From NCBI RefSeq assembly GCF_001445655.1, contig NZ_LNBE01000004.1, positions 2,108,001 to 2,172,000 on the forward strand: a stretch of DNA of 64,000 nt. Direction: 5' to 3'. Position numbers and translations under genes: made by a program. Below the pieces are notes generated by a model. It ran no database searches, had not been told where the DNA came from, and worked only from the letters and a program-made list of their open reading frames with translations. Source of the DNA: Streptomyces roseifaciens. GTDB taxonomy: Bacteria; Actinomycetota; Actinomycetes; Streptomycetales; Streptomycetaceae. Shown piece by piece: positions 24,798-30,981 of the stretch (the first letter of the stretch is position 1; each line of letters begins with the position of its first letter).

Positions 24798-25914
24798 AGC
24801 GGGTGACTCCTTCGAATAGGGCGATCTTCGAGGCGGTGCAGTAACGGGTGCGGGTGCCGTCCAGTCGGCCGTCGTGCTCGAAGTACCGGTTCGCGGGATG
24901 GGCGCCGCCGCAGAAGTCGAAGTACGGGCATGTGGCCTTGCACGCGTCGACGCCGCGCCAGAACTCGGCGAGCCACGACGTGCGTGCGTCAGCCTCGGAC
25001 AGCAGCGTCTTGAGGTCGGTACGCAGGACGTTGCCGCTGGTGAAATCACCGAGCCGTGGATCGAGGAACCCGGTCAGCTCGGGGGATACGAGGACCACCC
25101 CACCGTCGTACGCGATCGTGGGAAGCGGGTCCCACGACCGGCCGCCCCGGGAGATTGCTCCCTGGTCGTTCAGCACGGCCCGGGCGAAGTCCAGGACCCG
25201 GCTGATCTCCCGCACTCGGACGGCGGGGTTGGTCTGCCACGCCGCGGTCAGCGCTTCCCAGAACTCGGCCGCCTGCTCCGTCTCATGGTGAGCGGTGTTC
25301 ACGCCCTCGTGTTCTTCGATGTTGACGCCGAGCGAGCGGCAGCCGAGGCCGGCGAAGAACGTATAGAAGTCCGCTGCCTGTGCAGGGTCGGGATCGGAGA
25401 CGACAGCGATCACATCGAACGGGATTTCGTGACGCCGAAGCCTTTCGATACCGCGCATGATCACCTGGAATGCCGGATGACCGGCACGGGTGATGCGGTG
25501 GGAGTTCATCTCCGCAGGACCGTCGATGCTGACCCCTACGCCGATGTCCTTCTCCAGAAGGAAGGCGCACCAGGCGTCGTCGAGGAGCGCGGCGTTCGTC
25601 TGCACGGTGTGCTTCACGCCGCGGAACGGGGCCATCAGGGCCGCCAGGTGCTCCCGGCCGGCGGAGAGCGGTTCGCCTCCGTGCCACACCACCTCGAATG
25701 ACGAATCTTCCTTCGCCCAGGCGTTGACCGACGTGGCGACCGCTGCGGCCACTGCCAGTGGCATGAGGTGCTTGGCCTTGCGGAAGGGCAGATAGCAGTA
25801 TGTGCAGTCCAGGGGGCGGCACAGTGTCGTCGGCTGCATGACGACAGCCTCTGGTACCGCGGCAAGGCGCCTCGTCGGTGCTGCCGGAGTGGGAGCGGAC
25901 ACGCGTATCACCAC
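24775..25914 (-). CDS. amcB: Radical SAM/SPASM cyclophane-forming peptide maturase
   Basis: 379 aa. The radical SAM cluster motif sits in TTLCRPLDCTYCYLP (Cys32, Cys37, Cys40), followed by VWHGGEPLSAG, VSIDGPAEMN and a C-terminal SPASM-type Cys set (Cys325, 329, 335, 359 in CKATCPYFDFCGG and RYCTASK). It should install C-C crosslinks between aromatic residues and the third residue of the motifs in the overlapping precursor. The first spacing is C-x4-C rather than the usual C-x3-C. Start uncertain: GTG at 25914, 25911 or 25902; the last has GGTGGTGA just upstream. The naming as AmcB is tentative. Confidence 0.85.
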   Translation of the reverse strand: MVIRVSAPTPAAPTRRLAAVPEAVVMQPTTLCRPLDCTYCYLPFRKAKHLMPLAVAAAVATSVNAWAKEDSSFEVVWHGGEPLSAGREHLAALMAPFRGVKHTVQTNAALLDDAWCAFLLEKDIGVGVSIDGPAEMNSHRITRAGHPAFQVIMRGIERLRRHEIPFDVIAVVSDPDPAQAADFYTFFAGLGCRSLGVNIEEHEGVNTAHHETEQAAEFWEALTAAWQTNPAVRVREISRVLDFARAVLNDQGAISRGGRSWDPLPTIAYDGGVVLVSPELTGFLDPRLGDFTSGNVLRTDLKTLLSEADARTSWLAEFWRGVDACKATCPYFDFCGGAHPANRYFEHDGRLDGTRTRYCTASKIALFEGVTRYADAHCH

Positions 25915-25974
25915 CGATTCGTGGGGCGGTCAGGCTGCAAACAGCATCTGTAGGCGGACCGGCTGTGCTCAAGA

Positions 25975-25992
25975 AACTTGCACGCGCTTGCA
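25975..25992. promoter_or_regulatory. CTTGC direct-repeat motif upstream of the maturase gene
   Basis: AACTTGCACGCGCTTGCA: two CTTGC units with a 10-bp period, overlapping nothing but the gap between the XRE gene and the maturase gene (61-78 nt before the chosen start). The same layout recurs at 27670-27687, upstream of the first gene of this gene set. Confidence 0.55.
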
Positions 25993-25997
25993 GCGGT

Positions 25998-26849
25998 TCA
26001 TTCCAAGGCGTTGATCGCTGCGGCGATCAACGTGCGGGCTTCCTTGCCGTAGCAGGCGATCTGCGCGAGTTCGGAGAACATTTGTGCGTAGATGGCGACT
26101 TCGCTCGGTTGCTTCACGGTGACCTGGGCGGTGGCCAGCTCGATGATCACCTGGTCGTCATCGAAGATCCAGAAGCCTTCCAGTGGCCACATCGTGCGGT
26201 CGGCCGTCATGGGGACGATTCCGAGACTGACCTGTTGGAGCACGGATACGGTCAGTAGGTGGCCGAGCTGGCTGACCATGACCTCCGCGTCACCGAAGCG
26301 GGTTCGCAGTGCCGCTTCTTCCAGCAGGATGCCGAACTGCCGATTGGCCTGGCGCAGGACCCGCTGCCGCCCCATGCGGACAGCGACGGCGGCCTCGGTG
26401 TCGTCAGGGATGTCCCAGAAAGCAATGATGCGGCCCATGATCGACCGGGCGTAGGCCGGCGTTTGCAGCAGGCCGGGGATGACGCCCGGCTCGTAGATAC
26501 GGAAACGTCGGGTGCGCTCGTACAGCGGAACGTGCGCCTCTTGCACAGGGCGCAGCCCTTCACGCTGGAGGCGGCGCCACTCGACGTACATCTCCTCGAT
26601 GTTGTGGGCGGTGGCGAGGAGATCGGGGTACGTGTCGGTGGCCTGACACAGTTCGGCGTATCGCCACAGATCGTCATCGGACGGTTGCGTGATGCCGTTC
26701 TCGATGCGGGAGGCCTTGGACTCACTCCAGCCGGCACGGGCTGCGAAAGCCCGTGCCGTTTTGAAGCCGCCAGCTTTACGGATCTCCCGAAGCCGGCTGC
26801 CCAGAGCGACGCGGGCCTCCCGGACAGCGGAAGAGGGCGCTGATCTCAC
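25998..26849 (-). CDS. XRE-family regulator with DUF5753-type effector domain
   Basis: 283 aa. N-terminal helix-turn-helix (LGSRLREIRKAGGFKTARAFAARAGWSESKASRIENG) and the typical Streptomyces C-terminal region with PGLLQTPAYARSIM, LRTRFGDAEVMVSQLGHLL and a terminal FDDDQVIIELATA block. Such proteins usually pair with small DUF397 partners; here the neighbour is a DUF6879 gene 22 nt upstream. The GTG at 26849 was chosen because upstream sequence belongs to DUF6879. It lies 83 nt before the maturase gene in the same direction and is the natural candidate regulator of the RiPP genes. Confidence 0.85.
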   Translation of the reverse strand: MRSAPSSAVREARVALGSRLREIRKAGGFKTARAFAARAGWSESKASRIENGITQPSDDDLWRYAELCQATDTYPDLLATAHNIEEMYVEWRRLQREGLRPVQEAHVPLYERTRRFRIYEPGVIPGLLQTPAYARSIMGRIIAFWDIPDDTEAAVAVRMGRQRVLRQANRQFGILLEEAALRTRFGDAEVMVSQLGHLLTVSVLQQVSLGIVPMTADRTMWPLEGFWIFDDDQVIIELATAQVTVKQPSEVAIYAQMFSELAQIACYGKEARTLIAAAINALE

Positions 26850-26871
26850 AGGTCTGCTTCGTTGTCGTCGC

Positions 26872-27396
26872 TCAGGAGGGCCGGTATTCCGCGTGCGGGA
26901 CCGCCCGCTCCCAGACTGCCTCGAACGCACTCGTGCAAAGGCGGAGGACCCGCTCGTCCCGCGTGGGTTCCAGCCAGTCCGGCGCCGCCTCCCCGTCACC
27001 CGTGAAGTGCAGGACCACGACCAGCTGGTTGTCGAATACCCAGAAGTCGTTGCCCGGGAAAGGGATGTCGGTCGCCTGCCTGCGCGGCAGCCAGCGGATG
27101 TCCTCGCCCGCTTTCGCGTTGGCCTTCGAGACGTAGTGCTCGAAGCGGATGCAGTCCGACTCCGGTACGGAGAAAACCCGCGCCCGGCGGATGCCGACGC
27201 CGCGGCCGGTGGCAGCCCACACCGTCTCCAGCCACTGCTGGAATTCGACGTCGCCACCCACCGGATCGGTCAGGGTCCCGTTCTGCCAGGCGATGAAGGC
27301 GGGGTCGGACGGCATGTACGTGTCGCGCATCTCCAGATGCACCGCCGAGTGCTCGGCCGAGGCCAGAAGCTCCTCAATCGTCGGCACCCTTGCCAC
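26872..27396 (-). CDS. DUF6879 family protein
   Basis: 174 aa. Recognised by TIEELLASAEHSAVHLEMRD, a central GVGIRRARVFSVPESDCIRFEHY and the PGNDFWVFDNQLVVVLHFTGDGE segment usual in this Streptomyces family, which commonly accompanies XRE genes. Biochemical role unknown. A GTG at 27396 is preceded by GGAGG at 6 nt and overlaps the end of the 75-aa gene by 23 nt, implying coupled translation. The following XRE gene is 22 nt downstream. Confidence 0.82.
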   Translation of the reverse strand: MARVPTIEELLASAEHSAVHLEMRDTYMPSDPAFIAWQNGTLTDPVGGDVEFQQWLETVWAATGRGVGIRRARVFSVPESDCIRFEHYVSKANAKAGEDIRWLPRRQATDIPFPGNDFWVFDNQLVVVLHFTGDGEAAPDWLEPTRDERVLRLCTSAFEAVWERAVPHAEYRPS

Positions 27397-27601
27397 CCTG
27401 CACCTCCAGGAAGAACTGGACCATCCGCCGGGGAATCTCCACGACCGTCTCGTGCCTCGGAAGATCGAGCTGCGCCAGCCGCTCCATGTCGTCGACCTTC
27501 CACCCCTGGACAAGGTAGGTGTCCTTCTTCTCGTCCAGGTAAATCGTCGGTGATCCGCCCGACTTGCTCTCTGGATCCTTGCCAAGCCTGCGCAGAGCCA
27601 T
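27374..27601 (-). CDS. Small hypothetical protein coupled to DUF6879
   Basis: 75 aa, basic at the N-terminus and acidic at the C-terminus. Contains PTIYLDEKKDTYLVQGWKVDD, reminiscent of small proteins encoded next to DUF6879 genes. No catalytic motif. Start ATG at 27601 after GGAGGGA. It is the first gene of the leftward set 27601 to 23870 and has the CTTGC repeat motif about 70-90 nt upstream. Confidence 0.8.
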   Translation of the reverse strand: MALRRLGKDPESKSGGSPTIYLDEKKDTYLVQGWKVDDMERLAQLDLPRHETVVEIPRRMVQFFLEVQGGKGADD

Positions 27602-27669
27602 GGTTCCCTCCTAGCTCGGGGGCGATCTCCGGAGACCAGCCTTGCACCTGCCGCAGGAGAGACGCACGG

Positions 27670-27687
27670 AACTTGCGCCGACTTGCA
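27670..27687. promoter_or_regulatory. CTTGC direct-repeat motif upstream of the leftward gene set
   Basis: AACTTGCGCCGACTTGCA, two CTTGC units with a 10-bp period, same arrangement as the copy at 25975-25992. It lies in the promoter region of the 75-aa gene. The shared motif suggests one regulator for both transcripts, most simply the XRE protein encoded between them. Confidence 0.55.
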
Positions 27688-27709
27688 TGTGGACCGGCAG
27701 CCTGAGTGG

Positions 27710-27778
27710 TCACAGCCGGCCGGACCGGACCTCGTGGAGGAATGAGGTCCAGGCCGCTGGCTGCCCATGGAGCGGCAC
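27710..27778 (-). pseudogene. DUF397 C-terminal fragment
   Basis: About 22 codons ending AWTSFLHEVRSGRL and a TGA, matching the end of the intact DUF397 protein at 28649-28828. The 49-nt stretch 27708-27756 equals 28647-28695 with one difference. There is no start codon or N-terminal half, so it is a remnant. Together the two copies form a direct repeat flanking the methyltransferase gene. Confidence 0.75.
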
Positions 27779-27791
27779 GTCATCCACCTCT

Positions 27792-28607
27792 TCAGCACCG
27801 GCCCGTGGCCAGCAGGTGTGAACTGGCAGCGAGTAGATCCGGGTACGGCTCCGCGGCTCGGGCGGCGGCCAGGGCGGCCCGGAAGAGCGGCGAGTCGAGG
27901 GGCAACGGTTGTTGGGTGTGCTGCTCGGCGGCCTTGAGTAGGGACCACGTGGGGCCTTCGACGGCGTAGACACGGATGTCGTGGAGTCCGGCGGCGCGCA
28001 TTTCCTCCGCCAATTCCGGGGCGGTGTGGAAATAGGCCGCTGTGAAGCCCTTCCTGCCCGGCTCGTGCACGCCCGTGGCGAGGATGTCGGTTACGGCGCC
28101 GCGCACGCTCTCGCGGTCCAGCCACGTGGTGGCCGTGTGCTCGAAGAGGGATGCGTACCGGTTGATGGCCGCGGCGGCCACCAGGCCACCGGATGCGGTG
28201 ACGCGACGTGCCTCGGCCAGCGCCTGGTCGCGGTCGGCGCGGTCGAGCAGGTGGTAGAGCGGGCCGAGGAGGAGCGTGACGTCGTACGACCCGTCGGCGG
28301 CGGTGAGGTGGCGCGCGTCGCCGAGTTCGGCCGTGCATCCGGTTCCGGCGGCCTGTGTCACGTGCCTGGCCACCGGGTCCACGAGGTGGACCCGGTAACC
28401 GTCCGCGGTGAGCCACCGCGCGTGGGCTCCCGGCCCGCCGCCCACGTCGAGAAGTGCGGCCGGGGCGGGAGGGAGATGGCGCCGGAGCAGCTCTTGTGTG
28501 CGGGCCATCTCCAGCATGCCGTCCGCTGTTGCCGTCAGCCGGGTGGCCTCGTCGAAGGTGTCGGTGTAGAAGTCGATGATCTCCGGGGCCACTTGGGGGA
28601 TCGCCAT
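27792..28607 (-). CDS. Class I SAM-dependent methyltransferase
   Basis: 271 aa. Rossmann methyltransferase with SAM-binding motif I LLDVGGGPGAHARWL, an acidic residue ending strand 2 (VHLVDPVARHV), and YDVTLLLGPLYHLLDRADRDQAL, typical of small-molecule methyltransferases. Substrate unknown. The ATG at 28607 lacks a strong ribosome site. It lies between a broken and an intact DUF397 end, suggesting it arrived with, or caused, a duplication. A link to the nearby RiPP cluster is possible but unproven. Confidence 0.88.
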   Translation of the reverse strand: MAIPQVAPEIIDFYTDTFDEATRLTATADGMLEMARTQELLRRHLPPAPAALLDVGGGPGAHARWLTADGYRVHLVDPVARHVTQAAGTGCTAELGDARHLTAADGSYDVTLLLGPLYHLLDRADRDQALAEARRVTASGGLVAAAAINRYASLFEHTATTWLDRESVRGAVTDILATGVHEPGRKGFTAAYFHTAPELAEEMRAAGLHDIRVYAVEGPTWSLLKAAEQHTQQPLPLDSPLFRAALAAARAAEPYPDLLAASSHLLATGRC

Positions 28608-28648
28608 GGCGGCGATGTTCTACCGTGACCGGTCGACATGTCCAGCGG

Positions 28649-28828
28649 TCACAGCCGGCCGGACCGGACCTCGTGGAGGAACGAGGTCCAGGCCGATGGG
28701 TGTACGTGGAGTGACGGGATGCTCGTGTCCTTGGAGTCGCGGATGCCGATCCCCTCGGTGAGGGCGGCGACCTCGACGCAGTTGTGTTGCGCATTGCTGT
28801 AGGAGGACTTCATCCATATGTCATGCAT
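28649..28828 (-). CDS. DUF397 domain protein
   Basis: 59 aa. Typical DUF397 order: MKSSYSNAQHNCVEVAAL, GIGIRDSKD and the terminal AWTSFLHEVRSGRL. DUF397 proteins work with XRE/DUF5753 regulators in Streptomyces development and stress control. The ATG at 28828 overlaps the stop of the upstream XRE gene by 8 nt (start at 28813 is an alternative), a classic coupled pair. Confidence 0.9.
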   Translation of the reverse strand: MHDIWMKSSYSNAQHNCVEVAALTEGIGIRDSKDTSIPSLHVHPSAWTSFLHEVRSGRL

Positions 28829-29699
28829 CGCTGACCTCTCCTGATAGTTGTTGCAGAAAACGCACGGTCTTCTCCGGCGACATCGCCGTGGCGCTGAGGG
28901 AGCTGAACCTTCGGGAGAAGCGTCCGACCTCTCGTGGCTTGTCCGACATGCACAGGGACCCCCAGGGCACGTCGGCCTGGACCGTCGACGGCAATGCCTC
29001 GCCCAGGTCGAGGATGGTGAAGTCCGTGTCGAACCGGTAGCCGACCTCGTGGGTGCGCAGGATCTGCACTGTCACATTTTCCCGCTCCGACAGCGCGGCA
29101 ATCTCTGCATACTGCTCGCGCATGACCTCGGCGTTTCCGACGATGTGGCGTAGCGCCGCCTCCCCCAGGATCGCCCAGAGGTGCAGGGGATCCTCCTCGC
29201 GGGTCAGGAGTTCCTTGCGCATCATGCGCAGGCGAACGCCGTGGTCGACGTACTCGCTCGTGAACTCGTCGTGCAACTTCTCCATCTCGAAAATGGCGGT
29301 TGCGTACCTCTTCGTCTGGAGCAGGCCCAGGACCAGGGTCGGGTGCCATGCCTTGATGGCGCGGGCTACGGATTCGACGCCTGCGAACGTCCGCACCGTG
29401 GGGTGCACCGTGCTGGCGAAGGACGTCCATTCCTGGCTTGCGGACTCGCGGTGCAGCTGGGTGAGCGCAGCGATGTGGTCCTCGTCTGTGACGTCGTACC
29501 GCTTCAGCAGACTGCGCAGGTGACTGGATTGCTTGAGCGGAATGCTCCCCGTCTCGACGCGCTGGAGGTGGGACTCGCTGAAGCCCAGGCCCTTCACCGC
29601 CTGTTCGAGTGTCATCCCGGCTTCGCTGCGCATGCGGCGTAGTTCGGTGCCGAGTGCGATACGACGAGCTGTTGGTCCGATCCGTGCTCCCACTCTCAT
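28821..29699 (-). CDS. XRE-family regulator paired with DUF397
   Basis: 292 aa. Helix-turn-helix at about residues 17-60 (LRRMRSEAGMTLEQAVKGLGFSESHLQRVETG), then the DUF5753-like region with VLGLLQTKRYATAIFE, LWAILGEAALRHIVGNAEVM and a late FTILDLGE. The ATG at 29699 has GGAAGG at 3-4 nt; upstream in-frame starts add an Arg-rich stretch without support. It heads a two-gene unit with DUF397. Confidence 0.86.
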   Translation of the reverse strand: MRVGARIGPTARRIALGTELRRMRSEAGMTLEQAVKGLGFSESHLQRVETGSIPLKQSSHLRSLLKRYDVTDEDHIAALTQLHRESASQEWTSFASTVHPTVRTFAGVESVARAIKAWHPTLVLGLLQTKRYATAIFEMEKLHDEFTSEYVDHGVRLRMMRKELLTREEDPLHLWAILGEAALRHIVGNAEVMREQYAEIAALSERENVTVQILRTHEVGYRFDTDFTILDLGEALPSTVQADVPWGSLCMSDKPREVGRFSRRFSSLSATAMSPEKTVRFLQQLSGEVSDA

Positions 29700-29974
29700 C
29701 GCCTTCCGTGGTCGCCTGCGTCCTGGCTGAGTCTGGCACCGCGTGTTCATGCCGCGCTTCTCGCTGCTCCTCTTGTGTGCGCGCCTGTCGCCGTCAGGCA
29801 TCGCTCAAGTCCCGCCAGCCATGCACGTGTTGCCGTCCTGGCATGTGCCACTTCGGAGGCTAGCGGGATATCTGTGGGATGGCGCTTGAATCCTCAATTC
29901 GCCACCCGGCAGGGTGGTTCCCGTACCGAGTCGCAGGTCGGGGCGATGCCCCCGCACCGCTCGAAGGAGCCGTC
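29700..29974. other. Divergent promoter region
   Basis: 275 nt between the XRE gene and a rightward gene. GC content is lower than average near 29860-29910 (GATATCTGTGGGATGG, CTTGAATCCTCAATTC). No clear operator, RNA or gene; a GAAGGAG ribosome site for the next gene is at the right edge. Confidence 0.35.
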
Positions 29975-30367
29975 ATGCCTCCCTTCCCCCGTACCGCCCA
30001 CACCCCCGGCGAGATCACGCTCGCCCCCTCCGAGCCGTCCCCCGTTTCGATCGGTCAGGCCCTCCGTGAGGCCACCGCCATGGAGACGTGGTTGCCTGCC
30101 CCGTCGCGGCTGAGCGAGGTCACCGAGCGGCTTCTCGGGTACATCCGGGAGACCGTCCCGGCCGTGGAGGCGGCTGCGGGCCGTCGCCCCGTGGAGTGTC
30201 CGGTCCGCCGGTCCGCGTTCGGCGCGGTGGAGGAAGCCCGTCACCGGGCCGGGGGCGGGCCCGGCGACGGGTATGCGTCCGCGATCAGCTTCGCCCGGGG
30301 CCTGGGCAAGGCTGCGGGGGACCTGATGCACCAGCAGCGGCGGCTGCAACGGGAAGGCGAGCGGTGA
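29975..30367 (+). CDS. Small Streptomyces-type protein, DUF6415-like
   Basis: 130 aa. Contains SIGQALREATAMETWLPAPSR, LLGYIRETVPAVEAAAGRR and a C-terminal helical AISFARGLGKAAGDLMHQ. The pattern resembles DUF6415 proteins often found near natural-product genes, but this is from memory and uncertain. ATG at 29975 after GAAGGAG. It overlaps the next gene by 4 nt (GTGA). Confidence 0.7.
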   Translation: MPPFPRTAHTPGEITLAPSEPSPVSIGQALREATAMETWLPAPSRLSEVTERLLGYIRETVPAVEAAAGRRPVECPVRRSAFGAVEEARHRAGGGPGDGYASAISFARGLGKAAGDLMHQQRRLQREGER

Positions 30368-30576
30368 AGGGGGCGGCTGCGCGGCTGTGGGCGTGGTGGG
30401 GTCTGTACGGGCAGTTCTCCCGTCCCGTAGGGGCCTTGTGGCCGAGCCGCCGACGGACGTATGCCAAGCGGCGCAACGAGGTGGTGGCCGTCCCCCACAC
30501 CGGTGGCCCGCCCGCGCTCAAGCAACTGCCGGGCTGCACCTGTGAAGCCTTTGTCGGCGGGGAACAGAGGGCGTAG
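30364..30576 (+). CDS. Small hypothetical protein, translationally coupled
   Basis: 70 aa from a GTG that overlaps the previous stop (GTGA). It has Trp-rich AARLWAWWGLYGQFSRPVGALW, a basic RRRTYAKRRNE stretch, and ends in GCTCEAFVGGEQ. Not recognised. The strict overlap and GC-rich third positions support a real gene. Confidence 0.65.
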   Translation: MKGAAARLWAWWGLYGQFSRPVGALWPSRRRTYAKRRNEVVAVPHTGGPPALKQLPGCTCEAFVGGEQRA

Positions 30577-30641
30577 GCCGGTCGTTCAGGTCTCGCACGG
30601 TCCAGGCAGGCATGCCCGTTGCGGACTTTGGAGAGTGCTCG

Positions 30642-30911
30642 ATGCCCAAGTGGTTGGTCATGGAGGAGACGGTCGTGGCCGAGGGAGCGGCTCCGCATCA
30701 GCGGATCCTGCGGTCCTTGAGCGGGAACAAGACCCGGGATCAGGCGCTCGTGGAGTTGAGCAGAGTGGCCAAGCGCCACCGGCCCGACTGCCTCAAGAGC
30801 ACGCCGTGCGTCGTGGGGCAGGACGACGACGGGTCCTTTTGGATTCTGCCGAAGAACGGCAAAGGGCACGCCCGGTGCAACCTCCGGGTCATTGAGCAGA
30901 CGCACCCGTAA
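30642..30911 (+). CDS. Hypothetical protein, 89 aa
   Basis: Begins MPKWLVMEETVVAEGAAP and contains NKTRDQALVELSRVAKRHRP and DDDGSFWILPKNGKGHARC. Looks like a small globular protein with a beta-rich end (FWILPKNGKG); function unknown. GGAGAG lies 7 nt upstream of the ATG at 30642; an in-frame ATG at 30612 is less likely. A long hairpin terminator follows. Confidence 0.75.
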   Translation: MPKWLVMEETVVAEGAAPHQRILRSLSGNKTRDQALVELSRVAKRHRPDCLKSTPCVVGQDDDGSFWILPKNGKGHARCNLRVIEQTHP

Positions 30912-30922
30912 GTGACGGTCGT

Positions 30923-30976
30923 GAGCGGGATGGGGCGGTCGGTCCCTGTCTTCCTCGGGGCCGCCCCATCCCGCTC
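30923..30976. terminator. Bidirectional terminator with 16-bp stem
   Basis: Perfect inverted repeat 30923-30938 and 30961-30976 around a 22-nt loop, filling the gap between convergent genes. Confidence 0.85.
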
Positions 30977-30981
30977 GGCCG

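Noticed and set aside
24618..25049. Longer version of the precursor peptide
   Set aside because: The upstream in-frame part is Arg/Ser/Pro-rich shadow of the maturase gene; the ATG at 24797 has a strong AAGGAG site.
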